This document shows, in pieces, positions 36,459-44,278 of a stretch of DNA of 64,000 nt. The translations under genes were made by a program, and so were the position numbers. The notes under the pieces are model-generated. The model saw nothing but the letters and a program-made list of their open reading frames with translations. It did no database searches and was not told the DNA's origin. Position 1 is the stretch's first letter. Each line of letters begins with the position of its first letter. The DNA is from Plut-88900 sp963668115 (GTDB taxonomy: Bacteria; Chloroflexota; Dehalococcoidia; Plut-88900), in NCBI GenBank assembly GCA_963668115.1, contig OY764147.1, forward strand, positions 496,001 to 560,000, given 5' to 3'.

Positions 36459-37703
36459 TTGATTAGCTCTCCCGCAGAAGCACTAAGGCCGTCACGCTAC
36501 CGATGGGTAGTGATGATGACGTTCAACGTGGCGCATGCCTCGGCGATAGTGGGTGCACTGGTCCTGGGCGTGCTCCTGCCCACGATGTCGGAAGATCTGG
36601 GGTTGTCGCCGCTGCAACAGGGGTGGCTTGGATCGTCGGCGATCATTGGCAGCCTGATACTCTCAATTCCCTTCGGGCTGTGGTTTTCTCGCTACAGGCC
36701 GATGATCCTGACGGCGATAACGCTGTTCCTGGGGGCAGGGTTCGTATTCATGCAGGCGGCGGCGAGCAACTTTGCGATATTGCTCCTGGGTCGGCTGCTT
36801 TTCGGGATCACGCCCGTGGCCCGGGAGGCGTCTCGGGTGCTGCTGGTACGGCAGTGGCTCCCGGCCAGGGAGATACAGCTCTCGAGCGGGATTCTCAACG
36901 CAGTTTTCGGGATATCCCTCACGGTCAGCTTTGTCGTCGCTCCCCTTATGCTGGAAGCGTTCGACAACAACTGGCGAACAACGCTGTACGCATGGGGCTA
37001 CTTCAGCATCGGGATGGCGGTGGCGTGGGTGCTGCTGGGTCGGGAGAACCGGACGGTGGAGTACGAGCAGGACGCGGGGTCCCAGGAAGGCTCTCCGATG
37101 AAGAGCCTGTTCAAGTACAAGGAGCCGTGGCTGCTGGGGGTGGCGATACTGGGCTATGCGATTGCCCAGATGTCCCAGTTCACGTTCTGGCCGACATTCA
37201 TGAAGGACGAGTACGGGATGTCGGAGGTGAGGGCCGGAATGGTAATCGGGGTGGTGGGGGTGGTTGTGGCCGCCGGTGGGCTGGTGATGCTGCCGGTGAT
37301 AAAGAGGTTCGGGGGTTACCGGATACCTCTTATAGGCATAGGGATACTGATAGCAGCCACCAACCTGGCCGTGCTGTTCACGGGGTCGATGCCCATCCTG
37401 GTGGGGGCTTTCATAATCAACGGGCTGGCCAGAGGGGGGTTCTGGATCCCCTTCACGTCGCTGCCTTTCGAGCTGCCGGGCATTCTTCCACGGGAAGCAG
37501 CGGTGGTGCAGGGGATGATGTTCTCGATGCTGTGGCTGGGTAGTTTCGTGGGGCCGCTGCTGGTAGCCGTAATTCAAACGGCAACCGGAAGCCTGCAACT
37601 GGCGATGATCATATCCGCCTTGTGCCCGATAGCGGTTTCCGTGACGGGGCTCTTTATCTCGGCGCGGACAGGGGTCGGGGAGTCAGGCAGCACCCGCAGA
37701 TGA
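36459..37703 (+). CDS. MFS transporter, paralogue of preceding gene
   Basis: A 414-residue major facilitator protein. It shares with the gene before it VLLPTMSEDLGLSPLQQGWLGSS and RLLFGITPVAREASRVLLVRQWLP, at the same places, and similar length. The start TTG 36459 follows GAGG. The two may form a heteromeric or redundant pair; the substrate is unknown. Its 3' end is 29 bp from the convergent maf gene. Confidence 0.9.
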   Translation: MISSPAEALRPSRYRWVVMMTFNVAHASAIVGALVLGVLLPTMSEDLGLSPLQQGWLGSSAIIGSLILSIPFGLWFSRYRPMILTAITLFLGAGFVFMQAAASNFAILLLGRLLFGITPVAREASRVLLVRQWLPAREIQLSSGILNAVFGISLTVSFVVAPLMLEAFDNNWRTTLYAWGYFSIGMAVAWVLLGRENRTVEYEQDAGSQEGSPMKSLFKYKEPWLLGVAILGYAIAQMSQFTFWPTFMKDEYGMSEVRAGMVIGVVGVVVAAGGLVMLPVIKRFGGYRIPLIGIGILIAATNLAVLFTGSMPILVGAFIINGLARGGFWIPFTSLPFELPGILPREAAVVQGMMFSMLWLGSFVGPLLVAVIQTATGSLQLAMIISALCPIAVSVTGLFISARTGVGESGSTRR

Positions 37704-37732
37704 CACGAAACCGCACGAATGCTACAGCTACA

Positions 37733-38386
37733 TTAGAGACCCGCGAAGGGGCAGCGGTGGCTGATGCAAGCGGAAGCGACGTCCAGGTCGACCAGGGGCG
37801 GAAACCCGACCTGCCTTAGCATCTCCGACGCCGCACAGAGAGGCAGTCCGACGACGTTGAAGTAGCAGCCATTAACGGGGGCGGCGGGGTGGAAGTCGGT
37901 ATCCTGGATTCCGTAGGCGCCCGCCTTGTCCATGGGTGAGCCGGTGGCTATATAGGCTTCTATTTCGGAGTCGGTGTAGGGGCGCATTAGGACGGAGGTG
38001 TTAACGTGGGCGACTATGGGGTCGGAGGGGCGGGGAGGTAGGAGGGCGATGCCCGTGACCACCCGGTGGGGTCTCCCTCGTAGGGCTATCAGTATATCCC
38101 TGGCCTCGTGATCATCGGCGGGTTTGCCAAAGATACGACTCCCGAGGCAGACGATGGTGTCGGCGGCGAGAACATGGGCGTCGGGGCGGAGCTTGGCGAT
38201 GGCCTCGGCTTTGGCGAGGGCGATCCTGTGGACGATATCCTCGGGTCTGGCTGACGAAGTAAGAAGGGAGGCCTCGTCGATATCGGCGGGGCAGACCTCG
38301 TAGGGGATGCCGAGGGCGTCCATGATTTGAGTTCGCCTCGGGGAGCGGGAGGCGAGAACTAAAGTTGGTGATGGGTTGGAGGAAAT
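37733..38386 (-). CDS. maf: Maf-type nucleotide pyrophosphatase, apparent ATT start
   Basis: Maf proteins hydrolyse non-canonical or excess nucleoside triphosphates such as dTTP/UTP or m7GTP. The first ATG in frame (38323) would drop the highly conserved N-terminal motif. Reading upstream in frame gives TLVLASRSPRRTQIMDALG, the family signature, with no stop until the region of the trmA-like stop codon. No ATG, GTG or TTG lies before it. An ATT at 38384-38386 is 7 nt after AAAGGA and 2 bp after the TAA of the upstream gene, so it is the best start, giving 217 residues. Other motifs are intact: AADTIVCLG with catalytic Asp, KPADDHEARDIL and DKAGAYGIQ. Confidence 0.85.
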   Translation of the reverse strand: MSSNPSPTLVLASRSPRRTQIMDALGIPYEVCPADIDEASLLTSSARPEDIVHRIALAKAEAIAKLRPDAHVLAADTIVCLGSRIFGKPADDHEARDILIALRGRPHRVVTGIALLPPRPSDPIVAHVNTSVLMRPYTDSEIEAYIATGSPMDKAGAYGIQDTDFHPAAPVNGCYFNVVGLPLCAASEMLRQVGFPPLVDLDVASACISHRCPFAGL

Positions 38387-38388
38387 GG

Positions 38389-39555
38389 TTAATTCCTTTC
38401 GAGGATGGATATGGACTCGACGTGGTGGGTCTGGGGGAACATGTCGATGGGAACGGCCTCCCTGAGCCTGTACCCGCCGTTGATAAGAATGCGCAGGTCA
38501 CGGGCGAGGGTGTTCGGGGCGCAGGAGACGTAAGCTATCTTACGAGGGGCGAGATTGTTCAGGAAGTCGAGGACGGTCAGGTGGCAGCCAGTGCGAGGGG
38601 GGTCGAGGATGACGGCGTCGGGGCGGGCGTCCAGGGTTGGGAGTACGTCTTCGGACTTGCCCTTCACGACGGTGACGTTGGGGAAGGGTCGGCAGTTGAT
38701 GAAGGCGTCTTCGATAGCGGAGAGAGACTCTTCTAGGGTGATTATCCGGCGGTAGTAGGGGGCGAGGAGGACGGCAAAGGTTCCGACGCCTCCGTAGGCG
38801 TCGGCGAGGAGTTCGTCGCCGGTGGGATGGAGGCGGTCGCGGAGCTCGGAGGCCATGCGTTCGGCCTGAGGGGTGTTCACCTGAAAGAAGGAGGGGCTGG
38901 ATACCCGGAAGGGGTAGCCGAACAGGGACTCGGTGAAGTGGGCCTGACCAGACTCAAAGCCCAAGCCGGGTACGTCGAGTGAGGGTTGCACGAGGAGGTC
39001 GCCGGTGGCGACACCGCACCTGACGGATACTTGACGCAGGCCCTTGCCCCTGCCTTGTAAGCCGGAGAGGACGGAGTTGATAGGGTGGTGCATGAGGAGG
39101 CAGCGGTCGATTTGGAGATGGCGTCGGGTGCCGGCGCGGGTGAAGCCGAGCTTTCCCTCGCGGTTGACGGAGAAGCGGGCGTGGTTCCTGTAGGCGGTTG
39201 TCGAAGGGGAAGGGATGGTGTCGGCGACGTAGGGTTCGGAGATGCCTCCTGTCTCCTGCAGATGACGCTTCAGGATGTTCCGCTTCATTTCAAGCTGTCT
39301 GGAATAGGAGACATGTTGCCACTGGCAACCTCCGCATTCTCCGAAGTAAGGGCACGGGGGCTGGACTCGGTGGGGGGAGGGGTGGATGACGCGGGTGAGC
39401 GTGATGGACTTCGTGCCCTTCTTACCTTCAGTAACCTCGACTTCTACGGTCTCTCCGGGGATGGCGAATGGGATGGGTAAGGACTCGCCGTTGAGGGGGG
39501 CGAGGGCTTCGCCGTCGGAGGAGAGGGTGTGGGGGGTGAGGGTCACGGGTGACAT
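38389..39555 (-). CDS. TrmA/RlmD-type RNA (uracil-5-)-methyltransferase
   Basis: About 388 residues. A TRAM-like N-terminal domain (GESLPIPFAIPGETVEVEV) is followed by the Fe-S cysteine motif CPYFGECGGCQWQH, and by a class I SAM domain (LLADAYGGVGTFAVLLAPYY). Catalytic motifs are DPPRTGC near residue 315 and YVSCAPNTLARDL, with the nucleophile Cys. Such enzymes methylate a uridine in 23S rRNA (RlmD/RlmC) or tRNA; which one is unclear. ATG 39555 fits the domain start, although the frame is open to 39609. Its stop is 2 bp before the proposed maf start. Confidence 0.9.
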   Translation of the reverse strand: MSPVTLTPHTLSSDGEALAPLNGESLPIPFAIPGETVEVEVTEGKKGTKSITLTRVIHPSPHRVQPPCPYFGECGGCQWQHVSYSRQLEMKRNILKRHLQETGGISEPYVADTIPSPSTTAYRNHARFSVNREGKLGFTRAGTRRHLQIDRCLLMHHPINSVLSGLQGRGKGLRQVSVRCGVATGDLLVQPSLDVPGLGFESGQAHFTESLFGYPFRVSSPSFFQVNTPQAERMASELRDRLHPTGDELLADAYGGVGTFAVLLAPYYRRIITLEESLSAIEDAFINCRPFPNVTVVKGKSEDVLPTLDARPDAVILDPPRTGCHLTVLDFLNNLAPRKIAYVSCAPNTLARDLRILINGGYRLREAVPIDMFPQTHHVESISILERN

Positions 39556-39690
39556 GGTGGAAGCGTACATACGGAGGGGTAATATCGCAAGGCGGGGCGT
39601 ATTTGACATAGGGGAGGGGGGTTTGGGAATATGGGCGGCGTTGTTTGGGGGAACGGGTCCTCAGGGAGGGAGTGGTGGCGCAAGTCCTAG

Positions 39691-39712
39691 ATTCCTCGTG
39701 GGGCCTCGGAAT
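39691..39712. repeat. Short ATTCC...GGAAT repeat
   Basis: Same 22-bp unit as at 27057 with a few changes; located about 50 bp upstream of the MoxR-like ATPase start. Confidence 0.55.
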
Positions 39713-39763
39713 GGAAATGGGAGAGGGGTTGAGGAACGGGCGAATCTTTCGAAGGTGGAATTT

Positions 39764-41155
39764 ATGTTGAAACCGGGTACTGTAGGAGAGCTTAGGGAGT
39801 CGGGGTACGAGGCATTGCCGATAAAGGCGGAGGTAAGGCGCAACCTGATTCACAAGCTGGAGTCGGGGGAGGGGCTTTTCGACGGGATCCTGGGGTACGA
39901 GGACACGGTATTGCCCCAGATGGTGAATGCGCTACTGGCCGGGCAGGACATCATCCTTCTCGGAGAGCGGGGGCAGGCGAAGAGCCGGATGATAAGGGGC
40001 CTGGTGAGCCTGCTGGACGAAGAGGTGCCGGTGGTGGAAGGGTGCGAGATCAACGATAATCCGTATGCTCCCGTGTGTCGGGCGTGCAGGGACAGAGTTG
40101 AGGAGCTGGGGGACAGGGCGCCGGTGGCCTGGCTGAACCGGGAAGACCGGTACGCCGAGAAGCTGGCGACTCCGGACGTGACCATGGCGGACCTGATAGG
40201 GGACATCGACCCGATCAAGGTGACCGAGGGTCGATACCTCTCCGATGAGCTAACGGTTCACTACGGACTGGTGCCGAGAACCAACCGGGGCATTTTCTGC
40301 ATCAACGAACTCCCGGACCTCGTGGAAAGGCTACAGGTCGGTTTATTCAACCTGATGCAGGAGAGGGACATCCAGGTGAAGGGATACCAGATCAGGCTGC
40401 CATTGGACATCCTGGTGGTGGCGAGCGCGAACCCGGAGGACTATACCAACCGGGGCCGGATCATCACACCGCTGAAGGACCGGTATGGGGCACAGATTCG
40501 CACCCACTATCCGAAAACGCCGGAAGTCGAAATCGAGATAATGGAGTCGGAGGCGAGGCGGTTCGAAGACGGCAGGAAGACGGTGACGCCGCACTTCATG
40601 AAGGAGATCGTGGCGCAGGTATCGGCGCTGGCGAGGCAGAGCCCGGACGTGAACCAGAGGTCGGGGGTGAGCGTGAGGATAACGACGGCGAACTACGAGA
40701 GCATGTTGGGGAATGCGCTGCGTCGGGCTTTAAGCACGGGAGAAAAGACGGCTGCGCCGAGGATTTCGGACCTGACGTATCTCAAGGCGTCGACGCTGGG
40801 GAAGCTGGAGCTTGAGACCGTCGAGGACGAGCGGAGCGAGCAGGTGCTGAACGGTCTGGTGGACAGGGCGGTGGCTAACGTGTTTGCCCGGTACTTCGAG
40901 GTGGCCGACTTTGCGGCGCTGCTGACCCAGTTCCAGGAGGGCGCCAGCGTGGTGTTCACGGACATGTCTAATTCCCGTGCCCACGGGCGGCTGGTCAAGA
41001 AGCTGGGCGGATTCGACAAGGGGCTGAAAAAGCTGGGCTGTGACAAGCCTGCCACTACGGCGTCGGGGGTGGAGTTTATTCTGGAGGGGCTGCACCTGAA
41101 CCGGAAGCTGAACAAGGTGTCGGCGCAATCGGGGGAGATAAGCTACGGGGCGTGA
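39764..41155 (+). CDS. MoxR/ChlI-like AAA+ ATPase
   Basis: A 463-residue ATPase of the magnesium-chelatase/MoxR group. Walker A is GERGQAKSRMIRG near residue 67. A short four-Cys-poor insert (CEINDNPYAPVCRACRDRV) follows, then Walker B-like GIFCINELPDLVERLQVGLFN, sensor LVVASANPEDYTNRGRIITPLKDRY, and a C-terminal helical part. These ATPases remodel protein or cofactor complexes together with a VWA-domain partner; a likely partner is the VWA protein at 48063. ATG 39764 has GGTGGA upstream. The open frame upstream to 39386 crosses a repeat and antisense DNA and is rejected. Confidence 0.9.
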   Translation: MLKPGTVGELRESGYEALPIKAEVRRNLIHKLESGEGLFDGILGYEDTVLPQMVNALLAGQDIILLGERGQAKSRMIRGLVSLLDEEVPVVEGCEINDNPYAPVCRACRDRVEELGDRAPVAWLNREDRYAEKLATPDVTMADLIGDIDPIKVTEGRYLSDELTVHYGLVPRTNRGIFCINELPDLVERLQVGLFNLMQERDIQVKGYQIRLPLDILVVASANPEDYTNRGRIITPLKDRYGAQIRTHYPKTPEVEIEIMESEARRFEDGRKTVTPHFMKEIVAQVSALARQSPDVNQRSGVSVRITTANYESMLGNALRRALSTGEKTAAPRISDLTYLKASTLGKLELETVEDERSEQVLNGLVDRAVANVFARYFEVADFAALLTQFQEGASVVFTDMSNSRAHGRLVKKLGGFDKGLKKLGCDKPATTASGVEFILEGLHLNRKLNKVSAQSGEISYGA

Positions 41156-42138
41156 TCGCGGGCCACGGCCATGATCATGTCGGCGAGGGTGCGGGAGTCA
41201 TGCCTGATCTGGGGCCCGGGCCCGACCAGCGGGCCGCATACTATGCGCCCGACCGACCCGGCGCACTCCTCGTAGTCCAACTCCACGGGATATGCGTTGC
41301 TTGAGCCGTATCGCTCCACGGCTTCCGGGGGCAGGGGCCCGCTATTGACCAGCAGGTAGTCGATGCCGGCGTTCGGGCCCATGTATCTCTTCATCTCCCT
41401 GGCGAAGTCGGAGACCTTGAAGCCGTCGGACTCACCGGGTTTGGTCATGATGTTGGAGGTGTAGAGGACCGGGGCCCGGGTGCGGGCAATGGCGTCGCCG
41501 ACACCTTCGACCATGAGGTTGGGGATGATGCTGGTGTAGAGGTCGCCGGGGCCCATGACCACGAGGTCGGCTTCGAGGATGGCTTCGACCACGGGTGGGT
41601 AGACTTGGGCAGGCGGATCGAGGTAGACGTAGTCAATGTGGACGCCGGGGTTGACACTGCGGACGTCAATGCTGGCTTCTCCGGAGACGACGGTGCCGTC
41701 AACGAGGCGGGCTTTCAGGTTGGTGTCGGTGAGGGTCACGGGGAGGACTCGGCCGGTGATCTGGAGCATGCGGCCCGCTTCGATGATGGCGAGGGCCATG
41801 CTGCCGGTAATCTCGGTGAGGGCGGCGAGCATGAGGTTGCCGAAGCTGTGGCCCCGGAGGTCCCGGCCGCGGTCGAAGCGGTAGTCGAGGAGGCGGCGGA
41901 GGATGGAGTCGTTGGGGTTGTCGGGGCTGAGGCCGAGGAGGCACTGGCGGACATCGCCGGGGGGGAGCTGGCCGAGCTGGTCTCGCAGGCGACCGGAGGA
42001 GCCTCCGCTGTCGGACATGGAGACGATGGCGGTGAGGTTTGGGGTGTGGTGCTTGAGGCCGTTGAGGACGACGAAGTTGCCGGTGCCGCCGCCGATGACG
42101 ACGATTCTGGCAGCGTTGGGGTCGGGGGGTTGGGGCAT
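41143..42138 (-). CDS. YvcK/GlmR-type gluconeogenesis factor (CofD-like)
   Basis: A 331-residue protein of the YvcK family, which shares its fold with CofD and binds UDP-GlcNAc in Bacillus, balancing central carbon flow and cell-wall synthesis. Key segments are RIVVIGGGTGNFVVLNGLK at the start, SMSDSGGSSGRLRDQLG, LPPGDVRQCLLGLS, GHSFGNLMLAALTEITG and VVMGPGDLYTSIIPNLMV. The 3' end overlaps the convergent MoxR-like gene by 13 bp. The upstream region holds phased 11-bp repeats that may be regulatory. The usual neighbours rapZ and whiA are absent here. Confidence 0.93.
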   Translation of the reverse strand: MPQPPDPNAARIVVIGGGTGNFVVLNGLKHHTPNLTAIVSMSDSGGSSGRLRDQLGQLPPGDVRQCLLGLSPDNPNDSILRRLLDYRFDRGRDLRGHSFGNLMLAALTEITGSMALAIIEAGRMLQITGRVLPVTLTDTNLKARLVDGTVVSGEASIDVRSVNPGVHIDYVYLDPPAQVYPPVVEAILEADLVVMGPGDLYTSIIPNLMVEGVGDAIARTRAPVLYTSNIMTKPGESDGFKVSDFAREMKRYMGPNAGIDYLLVNSGPLPPEAVERYGSSNAYPVELDYEECAGSVGRIVCGPLVGPGPQIRHDSRTLADMIMAVARDHAP

Positions 42139-42218
42139 AGCGGGTGGGATGATACGGGGGCGGGGCGGGGGGGTGCAAGGGTGGGTATCATCCGGTGGGT
42201 TGTCGGCGCGCCGGGTTT

Positions 42219-42272
42219 TTGATTGAACGTTGATTGAAGTTTGATTGAACTCGTAGCTGTTTTGATTGAACG
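42219..42272. repeat. Helically phased TTGATTGAA direct repeats
   Basis: An 11-bp unit TTGATTGAA(C/G)(G/T) occurs three times in tandem from 42219, 42230 and 42241, then again at 42262 after a 10-bp gap. Starts are 11, 11 and 21 bp apart, so all copies face one side of the helix. Shorter TTGATTG copies lie at 42322 and 42351. They lie about 80-135 bp upstream of the yvcK start and look like protein-binding sites. Confidence 0.65.
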
Positions 42273-42393
42273 ACGCCTAGAGGGATTTCCGGGGAATTCG
42301 CGTGGTGCAGGGGGTGGGTTTTTGATTGTTTTGCAATTTCAGGCACGGCTTTGATTGTTTAAGGAACGGGGGAAAAACCCTCACCCCCTTGAT

Positions 42394-42428
42394 CCCCCTC
42401 TCCCTTAGGGCCTTCAAGGGAGAGGGGG
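42394..42428. terminator. Strong hairpin, possible terminator
   Basis: 13-bp perfect stem (CCCCCTCTCCCTT with AAGGGAGAGGGGG) around a 9-nt loop. A-rich sequence follows on the right and T-poor sequence on the left, so terminator activity is uncertain. Confidence 0.5.
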
Positions 42429-42438
42429 AGAAAAGAAC

Positions 42439-42478
42439 AGAGGCAGAGGTTGGCGCAGAAGCGCCAACCTCTGCCTCT
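42439..42478. other. Perfect 18-bp hairpin
   Basis: 18-bp perfect inverted repeat (42439-42456 with 42461-42478) around AGAA. It begins 10 bp after another strong hairpin. There is no T-run on either side, so it may be an RNA processing or protein site rather than a terminator. Confidence 0.6.
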
Positions 42479-42525
42479 AGTTCAGTACTAGGGAGAAGGG
42501 AGGGGAAGGTCGGGTTGTTTGGTTG

Positions 42526-43160
42526 GGGGGTCTGGGTCTGCATTGTATTCTGTCTGGTTTGTTGGGTTTTGGGTGGGCGACGGAAGGTCCGGGACTCGGA
42601 TGCAGGATCTCTTTGGCACCTACGCCGACGCCACAAGCATCGGCGGCTGTCCTGCCTAATCCCCACATATGCCATTGGGGACTTGCCGGTGTCGAGGGCG
42701 TCCCTGGGTGGGGCACATCCGTCCTGCATCAGCGCTCGACCGCTGTGCGGGACGGCATATCGGCTCGAAGCCGCCGTGGGCGGAGGGAGCCGCATAAGGG
42801 CGCTAAGGCCCTGCATAACGAGCCAATAGACTCGCGGAAATCCTCGGCGAGGGTTAAGTCGGCGAGGCGTATACGCCCGGGTAAGGGGCGTCGTATCGGC
42901 AAGGGCGTCGATATAGAGGCCTGATGCCGCATATAGTCGATGGACCATCCATCGCCTGGGGGGACAGGGAAGGGACACGGGACCCGGTGTTGAGGGGGTG
43001 ACATCCCTGACGTCTGTGGGATGACATCCTCGGTCGAGGGTCGGGTGGGCTTCCCTGGGGTTTCTGGTTTCCTCCTTGTGTTACTGGGTTAATGTTCGCG
43101 AACGGAGGGTATGATAACGCCTTTGCTCAGGTGTGTCAAGCAAATGTACGGGTATTGGGG
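42526..43160. repeat. Large structured repeat element, copy B
   Basis: About 635 bp, homologous to 25865-26536 over most of its length, with a divergent middle (42790-42930). The long-range inverted repeat is kept with two mismatches (42576-42590 with 42942-42956). The GCAGGAT/GTCCTGC, TCCCCA/TGGGGA, CAGCG/CGCTG and CGGCT/AGCCG stems are all present, and the right end is the same TCAGGTGTGTCAAGCAAATGT. It lies about 350 bp upstream of the DUF5131-TcmP pair. Confidence 0.8.
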
Positions 43161-43322
43161 GAATTCCCCCCGATCTCCACACCAGATTCACGCCTTGGGC
43201 GTATCTTCGACCTCTTCGACCTCGTGGGGCATGGGGATGATCCACCATAGGCGGACAGGCTCCCCGCGGGGGTGGGGAGGGGGTGAGTTGCAGAGTCAGG
43301 GGTGATTATTCAGGAGGGATGG

Positions 43323-43342
43323 ATTCTTGCCTCCGCAGGAAT
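43323..43342. repeat. Short palindromic repeat (ATTCC...GGAAT type), copy 3
   Basis: ATTCTTGC pairing GCAGGAAT (one G-T pair) around CTCC, with the same GGATGG / GACGG flanks as the other copies. Confidence 0.65.
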
Positions 43343-43510
43343 GACGGAGGGGATGCTGGGTGGTGAAGAACCTCACGCCACTTATCCCACTCACCCTTTG
43401 CATGGTATTTACACCGATTGGTATTCTGGTTAGAATCTAACTTGACAAGGCTCAAATGTTCATGTTTCATATTGATCTGTTTGCAAGTCTATTGCCAGCA
43501 AGGATAAACA

Positions 43511-44278
43511 TTGTCTGATAGCTCCGCGATTGAATGGACCGACGCGACCTGGAATCCGGTGACGGGTTGTACAAAAGTAAGCCCAGGTTGTGCATATTGC
43601 TACGCCGAAGCTTTCACTCTCAGGTTTAAACGAGGAGGCCCTTTCCTGCCAGGAAAGACCACCGTGCGCCTCCATCCAGAAAGGCTCGATGTGCCCGGAA
43701 GTTGGCGTACTCCGCGCAGAGTGTTTGTAAACAGTATGAGTGATCTCTTTCATGAAAACGTTCCATTTGATTACGTGCGCCGAGTGTTCGACAAAATGCA
43801 AACCTACGATATTCATATATATCAATTGCTAACTAAACGCCCTGAGAGAATGCTAGAGTATGTTGAGTGGGATGTTCAGCTACTTAAATGGCCGGATCAT
43901 GTTTGGGTGGGTACCTCAGTTGAAAACCAATATTGGGCAGATCAACGGATACCAAAACTCCAGCAAATTCCAGCTAGAGTGCGCTTTTTGTCGGTTGAGC
44001 CCTTACTCAAGGCGGTAGATTTGAGCGCCTACTTGTCCAAAATACACTGGGTGATTGTGGGCGGTGAGAGTGGTCGCAAGGCAAGGCAGATGAAAGAAGA
44101 ATGGGCGCGGCGAATCAGGGACGACTGCGAGAAAGCAGGTGTTCCTTTCTTTTTCAAACAATGGGGAGGAAGAAATAGCAAATCGGGAGGTCGTGAACTG
44201 GACGGGGAAATTTGGGATGGGATGCCTGATCAGTATCTAAGCATAAAGGAATCTGAGATTGGCAGGCCAAGAAACTGA
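43511..44278 (+). CDS. DUF5131 (phage Gp37/Gp68-like) three-Cys-motif protein
   Basis: A 255-residue member of the Gp37/Gp68 family (DUF5131). It starts IEWTDATWNPVTGCTKVS, then the motif C-x6-C-x2-C in GCTKVSPGCAYCYAEA. Later segments are VNSMSDLFHENVPFDYV, YQLLTKRPERM, WVGTSVENQYWADQRI and VIVGGESGRKAR, all typical. The three cysteines recall a radical-SAM-like iron-sulfur site, but activity is not established as far as I know. Base composition is clearly lower in G+C than in the neighbours. It overlaps the tcmP start by 20 bp. The start TTG/ATG region at 43511 follows sequence with a weak TTGACA at 43443. Often found in phages and genomic islands. Confidence 0.88.
   Translation: MSDSSAIEWTDATWNPVTGCTKVSPGCAYCYAEAFTLRFKRGGPFLPGKTTVRLHPERLDVPGSWRTPRRVFVNSMSDLFHENVPFDYVRRVFDKMQTYDIHIYQLLTKRPERMLEYVEWDVQLLKWPDHVWVGTSVENQYWADQRIPKLQQIPARVRFLSVEPLLKAVDLSAYLSKIHWVIVGGESGRKARQMKEEWARRIRDDCEKAGVPFFFKQWGGRNSKSGGRELDGEIWDGMPDQYLSIKESEIGRPRN

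Larger units (their letters stand above)
42139..43510. other. Long non-coding interval with repeats and hairpins
   Basis: About 1.37 kb with no supportable gene. It contains phased 11-bp direct repeats (42219-42272), two strong hairpins (42394-42428 and 42439-42478), the large structured repeat copy B (42526-43160), a degenerate long repeat near 43185-43260 and a short palindromic repeat at 43323-43342. A minus-strand frame of 233 codons at 42277-42978 is judged spurious. Confidence 0.85.

Noticed and set aside
42277..42978. 233-codon minus-strand ORF
   Set aside because: It covers the structured repeat, has odd Arg/Pro/Ser-rich composition and has no match to a protein family; copy A lacks an equivalent frame.
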